From: Thraustochytrium sp. TN22
Taxonomy: Eukaryota; Sar; Bigyra; Thraustochytrida; Thraustochytriidae
DNA: 64,000 nucleotides
Reading direction: 5' to 3'
NCBI GenBank assembly: GCA_013306675.1
Contig: JABLUY010000116.1
Coordinates: 1-64,000 of the forward strand
Shown here: piece by piece, positions 9,635 through 17,941 of the stretch
How the letters are laid out: every line of letters starts with the position of its first letter
How positions within the stretch are numbered: the stretch's first letter is position 1
The notes under the pieces: generated by a model
Told to the model about the DNA's origin: nothing
Database searches by the model: none
What the model saw: the letters and a program-made list of their open reading frames with translations, nothing else
Translations under genes and position numbers: made by a program

Positions 9635-10219
9635 TCAAGTGTCCTTCTTGGACACGTCGGCCTTGACGGTAGCCTCCATAGCGAGGAGGGCTTGGTGCAA
9701 GTCAGCTTGGATGGCGTGCTCGTCGAGCTCGCCGTCGGCGGAAAAGTAGGTGCAGACGGAGGCCTTGTACTCGTTGAATGCGTTCGCGCCGCGGGAGCGC
9801 GCGGAGTCGCGAAAGTCCACGCGCACCTTGATGACGTCGTCGCCACGATCCATAAAGGTGGAAATGAGCAAGCCGCTGCGTGGCAAGCCATCCTTGGGCA
9901 GGGTTCGCACGATGTAGTCGCACTCGACAAAGGACGCAAGAAGCTGCAGCAGCGCGCACGCCACGGCATAGACGACGACGCAGACAGTGAGCGTGCTCTT
10001 GTCCTCCGGGAAGGTGTGCGGGCCTAGCTGCGCGTAGAGCGCCACGGCGCAGGCCACCGACATGATGGCCAGCTTCACGTTGCTGAGCATGAGGTCCTCG
10101 CGGTAGCCTTCGAGCTCTAGGAGCTTGCACAGGCAGTCATCGACCGTGCGCTTGACCGCCAGCTGGTCCAGCACGTCCACGGGCGGCACGGGCGCGTCCT
10201 CGTCGCTGGTCACCGACAT
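9635..10219 (-). CDS. SPC2: Signal peptidase complex subunit 2 (SPC2/SPCS2)
   Basis: Accessory subunit of the ER signal peptidase; in other eukaryotes it links the complex to the translocon. 194 residues from the ATG at 10219. LAVKRTVDDCLCKLL aligns with the family start, in which a conserved V-K and D precede the membrane part. Two transmembrane segments follow: LAIMSVACAVALYAQL, and after a short luminal turn (GPHTFPEDKSTL) TVCVVVYAVACALLQLL. The cytosolic C-terminal part (VKVRVDFRDSARSR to TYFSADGELDEHAIQADL) matches the remaining fold. It ends with a Lys-rich tail (KADVSKKDT). Divergent from VPS45 with 351 bases between the starts. Confidence 0.88.
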   Translation of the reverse strand: MSVTSDEDAPVPPVDVLDQLAVKRTVDDCLCKLLELEGYREDLMLSNVKLAIMSVACAVALYAQLGPHTFPEDKSTLTVCVVVYAVACALLQLLASFVECDYIVRTLPKDGLPRSGLLISTFMDRGDDVIKVRVDFRDSARSRGANAFNEYKASVCTYFSADGELDEHAIQADLHQALLAMEATVKADVSKKDT

Positions 10220-10570
10220 GGCGCCGTTGCCGTGGTCCGCGCCGGGGCACACAGACTCCGTCCGCGGCGTCCGAGCGAGCCGCCGGCGGGGGCGGGCGGC
10301 GGGAGCGCGGCGGCGGAGGCGCGGGCCCCGGCCGCGACCGGGCGATGCGCGAAGGAGTCTGGCCTGGCCTTGACCTGCCTGCGCAGCCCTGCGCAGCGGC
10401 GGCGTCCGCGACGGTCCCAAACCGCCCCGGACGCGTCCGCAACGGTTTCGGGACGCGCGAAGGATCAAGCAAGTTCGAGTCGGGCAGAGAATCATCAATC
10501 AATCAATCCTCCTGTCGAGGGAGTCAGTTGACCAGGGTCGGCCGGCGGCGGCGCGGGGCGCGGCGGCAGG
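10220..10570. promoter_or_regulatory. Divergent promoter region, SPC2 and VPS45
   Basis: 351 bases between two opposite starts, so both promoters must lie here or inside the genes. It is very GC-rich, with a CAATCAATCAAT run near 10495-10507. No TATA-like element is seen. Confidence 0.55.
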
Positions 10571-12355
10571 ATGGCGGCGGGCGGGCCGAAGGAGAGCGGG
10601 TTCTCGCACCTGACGCGCGAGTCGGGCGGCATGGCGGCGGCGACGGCGTGCGAGTCGTACTTCGACAAGCTGCTGGGGAGCATCAGCGGCATGAAGGTGC
10701 TCCTGCTGGACTGGGAGACGACGGGCATCCTGTCGATGGTGATGTCGCAGACGCGCGTGCTGGAGCGCGAGGTGTTCTTGGCGACGAACCTCTCGGACGC
10801 GCGGGAGCCGATGATGCACCTCAAGGGCGTGGTGTTCTGTCGGCCGACCAAGTCGAACGTGCTGGCGCTGCGCGAGGAGCTGCGCAAGCCCAAGTACGGC
10901 GAGTACCACATCTTCTTCAGCAACGTGGTGCGACAGGACCTGCTGCAGCAGCTGGCGGACGCGGACGAGCGCGAGGTGGTCAAGCAGGTGCAGGAGGTGT
11001 ACGCGGACTTTTACGCGGTCAACAACGAGCTCTTCACGCTCAACGTGGCCAACAGCGTGCTGCACAGCGTGCCGCGCGCGCGGTGGTCGCGCGACGAGGA
11101 GGCCTCCTACTACCGCACGGTGGAGGGCGTGCTGGCGAGCCTGCTGGCGTTCAAGAAGCAACCAGTCATCCGGTATCAGCGCAACTCGGACCTGTGCCAC
11201 AACTTTGCGCGCGAGATCAAGCACCAGATGGGCCGCGAGCAGCAGCTCTTTGATTTCCGCGACGGCCAGTCCTCGCTGCTGCTGGTCGTGGACCGCCGCG
11301 ATGACCCCATCACGCCCCTGCTCACGCAGTGGACCTACCAGGCCATGGTGCACGAGCTCCTGGGTATCCGCAACAACCGGGTGAGCCTGGCCAAGGCCCC
11401 CGGCGCGGGCGCCGACATGGAGGAGGTCGTGCTCTCGCTGGCCGATCCGTTCTTTGAGACCAACATGTACACGAACTTTGGTGACCTGGCCGAGGCCGTC
11501 GCGGAGCTGCTGCAAAACTACCAACGCCAGCAAAAGACCAACCAGCAGATTGAGAGCATCGAGGACATGCAGCGCTTCGTGGAGAGCTACCCGCAGTTCA
11601 AGCAGTTCGCCACCAACGTGTCCAAGCACGTGGCCGTGGTCGGTGAGCTGGTCCGCCTCGTGAACGAGCACAAGCTCATGGAGGTCTCGCAGCTCGAGCA
11701 GGAGCTGGCCTGCACGAGCGACCATGCCACGCAGGTCGAAGAGGTCAAGGCCAAGATCCTCAGCCCCAGCATCTCGCGCCCGGACGCGCTCCGCCTCGTG
11801 CTTCTCTACGCCATTCGCTACGAGAACCACCAGGGCAACGCCATCGGCCAGCTCAAGCGGATGCTGCGCGAGAAGGGCGTGGAGGACGTGCGTATTCAGC
11901 TCATCGACCAGATGCTCGCCTACGCCGGGGCTTCCAAGCGCGGCAGTGACCTTTTCGGCGAGAGCACCCTGCTGTCCAAGAGCCTCAAGCTCGCCACGCG
12001 TGCCATCAAGGGCGTCAGCAACGTCTACACCCAGCACCAGCCGCTCCTTGCCGAGACGCTCGACAAGCTTGCCAAGGGCAAGCTTTCTGACAAGGTCTAC
12101 GCCTTTGCTGGCTCCGGCAACGCGCGCGAGAAGCCCCGCGACGTCATCGTCTTCATCATGGGCGGCGCCACCTTCGAGGAGGCCGCCGCCGTCCACCGCT
12201 TCAACGACGCCAATCCGGGCATGCGCGTCGTCATTGGCGGCTCCAGCATCCATAGCAGCAACACCTTCCTCTCCGAGCTCGCGCGTCTCGGTACCGGCGG
12301 CCTGCCCATGTCCTCCTTCCAGACATCCTCCTCGCGCGCCGGCTTTTCGCCCTGA
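10571..12355 (+). CDS. VPS45: Vacuolar protein sorting protein VPS45 (Sec1/Munc18 family)
   Basis: An SM protein that controls SNARE assembly at the trans-Golgi/endosome with syntaxin Tlg2/STX16. 594 residues against about 570 in human. An N-terminal extension of roughly 25 residues precedes YFDKLLGSISGMKVLLLDWET, the typical domain 1 opening with the D-x-x-T that meets syntaxin. SLLLVVDRRDDPITPLLTQW near residue 240 is the strongest SM signature. LKLATRAIKGVSNVYTQHQP and DVIVFIMGGATFEEAAAVH are diagnostic of VPS45 over Sly1 and Vps33. It ends with a Ser/Thr-rich tail. One uninterrupted frame; the first ATG is used. Confidence 0.95.
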   Translation: MAAGGPKESGFSHLTRESGGMAAATACESYFDKLLGSISGMKVLLLDWETTGILSMVMSQTRVLEREVFLATNLSDAREPMMHLKGVVFCRPTKSNVLALREELRKPKYGEYHIFFSNVVRQDLLQQLADADEREVVKQVQEVYADFYAVNNELFTLNVANSVLHSVPRARWSRDEEASYYRTVEGVLASLLAFKKQPVIRYQRNSDLCHNFAREIKHQMGREQQLFDFRDGQSSLLLVVDRRDDPITPLLTQWTYQAMVHELLGIRNNRVSLAKAPGAGADMEEVVLSLADPFFETNMYTNFGDLAEAVAELLQNYQRQQKTNQQIESIEDMQRFVESYPQFKQFATNVSKHVAVVGELVRLVNEHKLMEVSQLEQELACTSDHATQVEEVKAKILSPSISRPDALRLVLLYAIRYENHQGNAIGQLKRMLREKGVEDVRIQLIDQMLAYAGASKRGSDLFGESTLLSKSLKLATRAIKGVSNVYTQHQPLLAETLDKLAKGKLSDKVYAFAGSGNAREKPRDVIVFIMGGATFEEAAAVHRFNDANPGMRVVIGGSSIHSSNTFLSELARLGTGGLPMSSFQTSSSRAGFSP

Positions 12356-12770
12356 CCCTCAGTCGGAACGATCGAAGCCGTATGAAGAAAGAACTCGCCG
12401 ACCACTCGGAACGAACGAGGCAAGGACGCCGTACTCTACTCTGCACGCGCCCGGTGCGATCGCTAGCCTTAGAGACCAGCAAATCAGATATGTTTCGACG
12501 CATGGGAAATGCCCGACCGTCCAGCAAATCAGATGTGTGTTGCATTGGAAAGCCCGAGTTGTGAGCTTGAAATATGTACTGCCACCTGGTCCAGCCAGCA
12601 GTTGGCCTAAACGGGCGGCGCGATAGCGGCGGCGCGGCAGTGTATAACGGTCGTGCCGTGGTCTTGTGCCTAGCGAAACCTTCCGTGCGCCTGCGCTTCT
12701 ATTCTTCATCAGACACTCTTCATTCAAGTTCTTGCGCAAGCATCTCGCTTTGGTGAGTGACTCGCGCTCA
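12356..12770. other. 3' region of VPS45 up to the transposon pair
   Basis: No gene seen. A 14-bp phrase (CCAGCAAATCAGAT) occurs twice about 44 bases apart, near 12477 and 12521. One TTCAAGTT lies at 12723-12730. The 4-bp target ATAG of the first transposon follows at 12771. Confidence 0.5.
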
Positions 12771-13229
12771 ATAGCCCAATCACACCTCTATGCTTACTCG
12801 TATCCGCCTACCACGCGGGGGTCCCTCGGTGACGCCCGGCACAGGGGGCACTAAAGCGTATTAAGAGGGTACTTTACTCCCGATTTGCTCCAAAAAAGTG
12901 GCCTAGAGTCTGGCGAAGTTAGTTCCGCATTCGATCAAAAACGCAGCGATGGGGCCGAGCTTGAAGAGGCCCACTCGAAGCGACCCAAGGCTCCTGCCCC
13001 CTATTCATTTTGGCCGAAGGCGTGGTGGTTAGGATGAGATGAGCTCGGCAGTTCGCCCAGAGCGGCTTTGGGGGGAGCTCGCGCGCGACTTCGTCGCGGA
13101 GCGCGCTGGAGCCGCAGGCGCTGCGGCGCGCGGCTGCAGGCGGCCCTGGCGGGTGCCTTGTGCCTGCTCTCAGCTCGCACGCCCCTGCCGCAGCGCTTGG
13201 ACGTGGAGTCGGGCCCGCACTGCGACATC

Positions 13230-13860
13230 ATGGCATCGGCGAGGCCTAACCACCGCGTGGAGGACGACAGCGACAGCGACAGCGACAGCGAGTTCGTGCC
13301 CCTGGACAAGCGGGACACAGGGGACGAAGACGAAGAAGGAGAGGAGCTTGGCGACGAGGATGCTCGTGCTGAGGCCGCTGCGCAGCAAGACTTCGAAGAC
13401 ATACTTGCGTTGGTCGACGAACCGACGCGTGGTGCGAGTGCATGTTCGAGGTCGGCCTCATTCAGCACAAGCCCGTTCCGGGGCTCGCAGTCTCGCCGGA
13501 TGGAGTCGCTCGCGTCCGGCTTCCAGGCGCGGAGTGCGACGCATCGTCAGTACTATGCAGCGTCGAGATCAAGACGCGCGTCGCGCCTGGAGGCGCGGTA
13601 GACGCACGTATCGTGAGCACCCAGATGAACACGTGGGGGACGAGACTTGGTGGAAGGCCATACCTGCCGAGCACCGCGCGCAAGTCTTGCACCAAGCTGT
13701 GGTCCTCCAAATCGATCACGTGCTCTACGTTGCTGCCAGCACGAGTTCGTGTTTGTACGCCTGCCTCGTTGAAGTGCCTCCGGACGCCCGGCTCGCCATG
13801 GAGCGCGCTCTGAAACCGTGGGCGGACAAGCTCACGACATGGGCGCACCAGAGCATCGAC
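13230..13860 (+). pseudogene. Acidic segment plus YqaJ-like nuclease segment, transposon copy 1
   Basis: The ATG at 13230 opens an acidic stretch (DDSDSDSDSEF, GDEDEEGEE) typical of transposase N-termini. Then come segments in successive different frames that read as a YqaJ/lambda-exonuclease-like fold. GLAVSPDGVARV contains the SPDG motif, VEIKTRV the E-x-K motif, and IPAEHRAQVLHQAVVLQIDH the Gln-helix that usually follows. This order (SPDG, then VEIK, then P-x-x-x-R-x-Q) is the YqaJ signature. The segment is not open in a single frame; indels or very short introns would explain this. Confidence 0.6.
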
Positions 13861-13912
13861 AGCGGGTGCGCCGCCCAAGCCACCTGCCATCTTCGGCGAG
13901 GAGGAGGGGGCG

Positions 13913-14905
13913 GTGCTGAGCTCGCACTTCCGGCTGTGGCGCGCCATGCGCAAGCTTGTCGCTCTGAAGGGGCCCATGCGGCCCGTGCATGTCATCAAGT
14001 GCTTACCGCAGGAGCTATACAACGTCGCAAAGGGCGGCGTCGACGGAAGCACACAGTACGTGGAGCAGATCACCAACACGCAGTGCATGAATCTGAGCTG
14101 CGACCAGAACATCGCGTTGCGCACGTACAAGCAGCTCGTTGTCAACGCCATCGTGGTCTACCGCTACTTACAGGCTGCGAGGAAGAGCAACCTCGAAGAC
14201 AGCGACGGGCTAAAGGCCCTCCGCGACAAGGTGAACCGCTCTGAAGCGCTCAGCACTGTCTCGTTCCGCCTCACTGTCGACATGGTCCGTCACGTCTACA
14301 GGAGCAGGCAGCTCGATACGGCGCAGGTGGAGTTCAACATGCAGCCAAGCATGCCCAAGCCCACTGGGCTCACCAGGGAAGCGGCGAGGGACCTCGTGAC
14401 CGCCGGTAAGCGCAAGCGAACCCCCGAGTTGCAGAAGTTCTTCAACCACGGCCAAGCCCGCGACATCCGCCTCGATGCCGCACTGCAACATGACTCAGAG
14501 GCAGCGGGAAAGGCATCCTTCAACGCCAACAACAAGAGGATTCCCGCCAAGCGGCTCTGCGTCATCTGCGGCAAGCAAACGCACCGTCGTTGCACCATCT
14601 GCGGTGTGCCTCTGCACGTGTTCATGAGAAAGAATGAACGCACAACCTGCTTTTCCAAGTGGCACACGCGCGTGCGCGTCGAGCCTCACGAAGGCTTCAA
14701 GAAGCGCAAGACAAACGTCAACGGAACACCTTCGCCCATTTGCCTCGATCATGTCGATTCGAGCAGCGCCAGTGCCTCGTCCGGTACCCCTACAGCGCAG
14801 AGCAGGAACGACCACGTAGCCCAAGCCAGCTACACCGACACCCCATCAAGCCATAGTTCAAGATCCTCTCGCAGCAGCCTCAGCACGAGTCCATCGTGCC
14901 CTTGA
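13913..14905 (+). CDS. PiggyBac-type transposase C-terminal module, copy 1
   Basis: An open frame of up to 330 residues. ELYNVAKGGVDGSTQYVEQI matches the piggyBac motif around the third catalytic Asp (Y-N-x-x-x-G-G-V-D). LVVNAIVVYRYLQA then matches the helix after it. A C-terminal Cys/His zinc ribbon follows with C-x2-C, C-x2-C and C-x3-H spacing, as in piggyBac Cys-rich domains. The first two catalytic Asp motifs of a full transposase were not found upstream, where the YqaJ-like segment lies. It ends in a Ser-rich tail. The true start is uncertain because this frame is probably entered from the upstream segment. Confidence 0.65.
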   Translation: MLSSHFRLWRAMRKLVALKGPMRPVHVIKCLPQELYNVAKGGVDGSTQYVEQITNTQCMNLSCDQNIALRTYKQLVVNAIVVYRYLQAARKSNLEDSDGLKALRDKVNRSEALSTVSFRLTVDMVRHVYRSRQLDTAQVEFNMQPSMPKPTGLTREAARDLVTAGKRKRTPELQKFFNHGQARDIRLDAALQHDSEAAGKASFNANNKRIPAKRLCVICGKQTHRRCTICGVPLHVFMRKNERTTCFSKWHTRVRVEPHEGFKKRKTNVNGTPSPICLDHVDSSSASASSGTPTAQSRNDHVAQASYTDTPSSHSSRSSRSSLSTSPSCP

Positions 14906-15321
14906 TGCAGCCCAAGTTGGCCTCAGCATCCGCACAGGCCAGTCGGAAGTGACCAACACTTTACGCTTCCATACAAACCCAGTAGTTGAAAGTTCCAAAA
15001 ATGATTAGAATCATGATAGCAACAGGTCAGTCGAGCGCAAGCAGGAGAGCCTATTGACGAGGGACAATAGGGCTATCCTGATTAAACTCCGTCTAGGGCG
15101 ATGGGATTGGGATAGCCCAATCCCATCGCCCTAGACGGAGTTTAATCAGGATAGCCATATTATCCCTAGTAAATCGGCTCTCCTGCTTGCGCTCGACTGA
15201 CCTGTTGCTATCATGATTCTAATCATTTTTGGAACTTTCAACTACTGGGTTTGTATGGAAGCGTAAAGTGTTGGTCACTTCCGACTGGCCTGTGCGGATG
15301 CTGAGGCCAACTTGGGCTGCA

Positions 15322-16314
15322 TCAAGGGCACGATGGACTCGTGCTGAGGCTGCTGCGAGAGGATCTTGAACTATGGCTTGATGGGGTGTCGGTGTAGCTG
15401 GCTTGGGCTACGTGGTCGTTCCTGCTCTGCGCTGTAGGGGTACCGGACGAGGCACTGGCGCTGCTCGAATCGACATGATCGAGGCAAATGGGCGAAGGTG
15501 TTCCGTTGACGTTTGTCTTGCGCTTCTTGAAGCCTTCGTGAGGCTCGACGCGCACGCGCGTGTGCCACTTGGAAAAGCAGGTTGTGCGTTCATTCTTTCT
15601 CATGAACACGTGCAGAGGCACACCGCAGATGGTGCAACGACGGTGCGTTTGCTTGCCGCAGATGACGCAGAGCCGCTTGGCGGGAATCCTCTTGTTGTTG
15701 GCGTTGAAGGATGCCTTTCCCGCTGCCTCTGAGTCATGTTGCAGTGCGGCATCGAGGCGGATGTCGCGGGCTTGGCCGTGGTTGAAGAACTTCTGCAACT
15801 CGGGGGTTCGCTTGCGCTTACCGGCGGTCACGAGGTCCCTCGCCGCTTCCCTGGTGAGCCCAGTGGGCTTGGGCATGCTTGGCTGCATGTTGAACTCCAC
15901 CTGCGCCGTATCGAGCTGCCTGCTCCTGTAGACGTGACGGACCATGTCGACAGTGAGGCGGAACGAGACAGTGCTGAGCGCTTCAGAGCGGTTCACCTTG
16001 TCGCGGAGGGCCTTTAGCCCGTCGCTGTCTTCGAGGTTGCTCTTCCTCGCAGCCTGTAAGTAGCGGTAGACCACGATGGCGTTGACAACGAGCTGCTTGT
16101 ACGTGCGCAACGCGATGTTCTGGTCGCAGCTCAGATTCATGCACTGCGTGTTGGTGATCTGCTCCACGTACTGTGTGCTTCCGTCGACGCCGCCCTTTGC
16201 GACGTTGTATAGCTCCTGCGGTAAGCACTTGATGACATGCACGGGCCGCATGGGCCCCTTCAGAGCGACAAGCTTGCGCATGGCGCGCCACAGCCGGAAG
16301 TGCGAGCTCAGCAC
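15322..16314 (-). CDS. PiggyBac-type transposase C-terminal module, copy 2
   Basis: The mirror copy of the module at 13913-14905, with an identical 330-residue translation as far as I can compare. It carries the same G-G-V-D motif and zinc ribbon. Confidence 0.65.
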   Translation of the reverse strand: MLSSHFRLWRAMRKLVALKGPMRPVHVIKCLPQELYNVAKGGVDGSTQYVEQITNTQCMNLSCDQNIALRTYKQLVVNAIVVYRYLQAARKSNLEDSDGLKALRDKVNRSEALSTVSFRLTVDMVRHVYRSRQLDTAQVEFNMQPSMPKPTGLTREAARDLVTAGKRKRTPELQKFFNHGQARDIRLDAALQHDSEAAGKASFNANNKRIPAKRLCVICGKQTHRRCTICGVPLHVFMRKNERTTCFSKWHTRVRVEPHEGFKKRKTNVNGTPSPICLDHVDSSSASASSGTPTAQSRNDHVAQASYTDTPSSHSSRSSRSSLSTSPSCP

Positions 16315-16366
16315 CGCCCCCTCCTCCTCGCCGAAGATGGCAGGTGGCTTGGGCGGCGCACCCGCT

Positions 16367-16997
16367 GTCGATGCTCTGGTGCGCCCATGTCGTGAGCTTG
16401 TCCGCCCACGGTTTCAGAGCGCGCTCCATGGCGAGCCGGGCGTCCGGAGGCACTTCAACGAGGCAGGCGTACAAACACGAACTCGTGCTGGCAGCAACGT
16501 AGAGCACGTGATCGATTTGGAGGACCACAGCTTGGTGCAAGACTTGCGCGCGGTGCTCGGCAGGTATGGCCTTCCACCAAGTCTCGTCCCCCACGTGTTC
16601 ATCTGGGTGCTCACGATACGTGCGTCTACCGCGCCTCCAGGCGCGACGCGCGTCTTGATCTCGACGCTGCATAGTACTGACGATGCGTCGCACTCCGCGC
16701 CTGGAAGCCGGACGCGAGCGACTCCATCCGGCGAGACTGCGAGCCCCGGAACGGTCTTGTGCTGAATGAGGCCGACCTCGAACATGCACTCGCACCACGC
16801 GTCGGTTCGTCGACCAACGCAAGTATGTCTTCGAAGTCTTGCTGCGCAGCGGCCTCAGCACGAGCATCCTCGTCGCCAAGCTCCTCTCCTTCTTCGTCTT
16901 CGTCCCCTGTGTCCCGCTTGTCCAGGGGCACGAACTCGCTGTCGCTGTCGCTGTCGCTGTCGTCCTCCACGCGGTGGTTAGGCCTCGCCGATGCCAT
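16367..16997 (-). pseudogene. Acidic segment plus YqaJ-like nuclease segment, transposon copy 2
   Basis: Mirror of 13230-13860 with the same frame changes and the same SPDG and VEIK motifs. One residue differs: KTVPG here against KPVPG in copy 1. Shared frame changes mean they predate the duplication, or that they are spliced out in both copies. Confidence 0.55.
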
Positions 16998-17452
16998 GAT
17001 GTCGCAGTGCGGGCCCGACTCCACGTCCAAGCGCTGCGGCAGGGGCGTGCGAGCTGAGAGCAGGCACAAGGCACCCGCCAGGGCCGCCTGCAGCCGCGCG
17101 CCGCAGCGCCTGCGGCTCCAGCGCGCTCCGCGACGAAGTCGCGCGCGAGCTCCCCCCAAAGCCGCTCTGGGCGAACTGCCGAGCTCATCTCATCCTAACC
17201 ACCACGCCTTCGGCCAAAATGAATAGGGGGCAGGAGCCTTGGGTCGCTTCGAGTGGGCCTCTTCAAGCTCGGCCCCATCGCTGCGTTTTTGATCGAATGC
17301 GGAACTAACTTCGCCAGACTCTAGGCCACTTTTTTGGAGCAAATCGGGAGTAAAGTACCCTCTTAATACGCTTTAGTGCCCCCTGTGCCGGGCGTCACCG
17401 AGGGACCCCCGCGTGGTAGGCGGATACGAGTAAGCATAGAGGTGTGATTGGG

Positions 17453-17501
17453 ATATGGCTATCCTGATTAAACTCCGTCTAGGGCGATGGGATTGGGATA
17501 T
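17453..17501 (+). repeat. Solo 41-bp transposon end flanked by ATAT
   Basis: Bases 17457-17497 repeat the last 41 bases of the transposon (GGCTATCC to GATTGGG). They are bracketed by ATAT at 17453-17456 and 17498-17501. The same module ends copy 1 (15071-15111), bracketed by ATAG on both sides, and copy 2 (15116-15156, inverted). Confidence 0.8.
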
Positions 17502-17941
17502 GCATAGAGCGAATCTCTCAGTCGCGTCCACCGTATCCGCGGCTGCTCGTTTTGTGTCGTTGGGTTGACTGGCCTCGGCGCGTCTTCCTTCACATCTTCA
17601 CAAGAAATGGACCGAGTCAGCGTTGCACTTTGCCATTACAGACCAACAAGACAGTGGAGAGGCCGTCACCTCTTCGAGACGAAGCAAGACGCCATTGTAA
17701 AAGTTCACCTTTGCACGTCGTCTCTCAAAGACGAAGCGAGATACGCCACGCCTTTGCTAGTACCGACCAACAGGACTCACGCAGAAAGACCATCATCTCA
17801 CAACAGAAAGCCGACCTGTGACGGCGTCGTTGCCGCTGGCGTCGTTGCCGCTGGCGTCGTTGCCGCTGGCGTCGTTGCCGCTGGCGTCAGGCAGCTGAGC
17901 TCCACGGGCCGCGCCGGTGCACACATGCGTAAAAGGGTCAC
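17502..17941. other. Gene-free stretch with 15-bp tandem repeat
   Basis: Four perfect copies of GTCGTTGCCGCTGGC lie at 17826-17885. Earlier sequence has a loose duplication of a phrase around GACGAAGC(A/G)AGA. It is probably the 3' UTR of the serine racemase gene plus spacer. Confidence 0.55.

Larger units (their letters stand above)
12771..15115 (+). mobile_element. DNA transposon copy 1, piggyBac-like ends, with 4-bp target duplication
   Basis: The element proper is 12775-15111 (2,337 bp). It begins CCCAATCACACC and ends GGGATTGGG, giving an imperfect terminal inverted repeat (CCCAATC exact, 10 of 12 bases overall). ATAG flanks both ends (12771-12774 and 15112-15115). CCC...GGG ends and a 4-bp target with central TA fit the piggyBac superfamily, whose usual target is TTAA. 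Its coding part has an acidic N-terminal segment, a YqaJ-like nuclease segment and a piggyBac-type C-terminal module. The frame changes about three times, so this copy is probably not functional as it stands unless short introns are involved. Confidence 0.85.
15116..17452 (-). mobile_element. DNA transposon copy 2, inverted, same length as copy 1
   Basis: 2,337 bp, the mirror image of copy 1 about the centre at 15113-15114. The outer end is at 17452 (GATTGGG) and the inner end at 15116 (CCCAATCCC). The left flank is the ATAG shared with copy 1 and the right flank is ATAT (17453-17456), so it has no exact target duplication of its own. I saw one substitution in the coding part (13472 against 16755) and a cluster of five near the inner end. 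This implies a very recent common origin. Confidence 0.85.

Noticed and set aside
13039-14244. A 401-codon frame through the transposon arm taken as one protein
   Set aside because: Its N-terminal third is Arg-rich noise. Recognisable nuclease and transposase motifs lie in different frames in that stretch, so only a short part of this frame is real.
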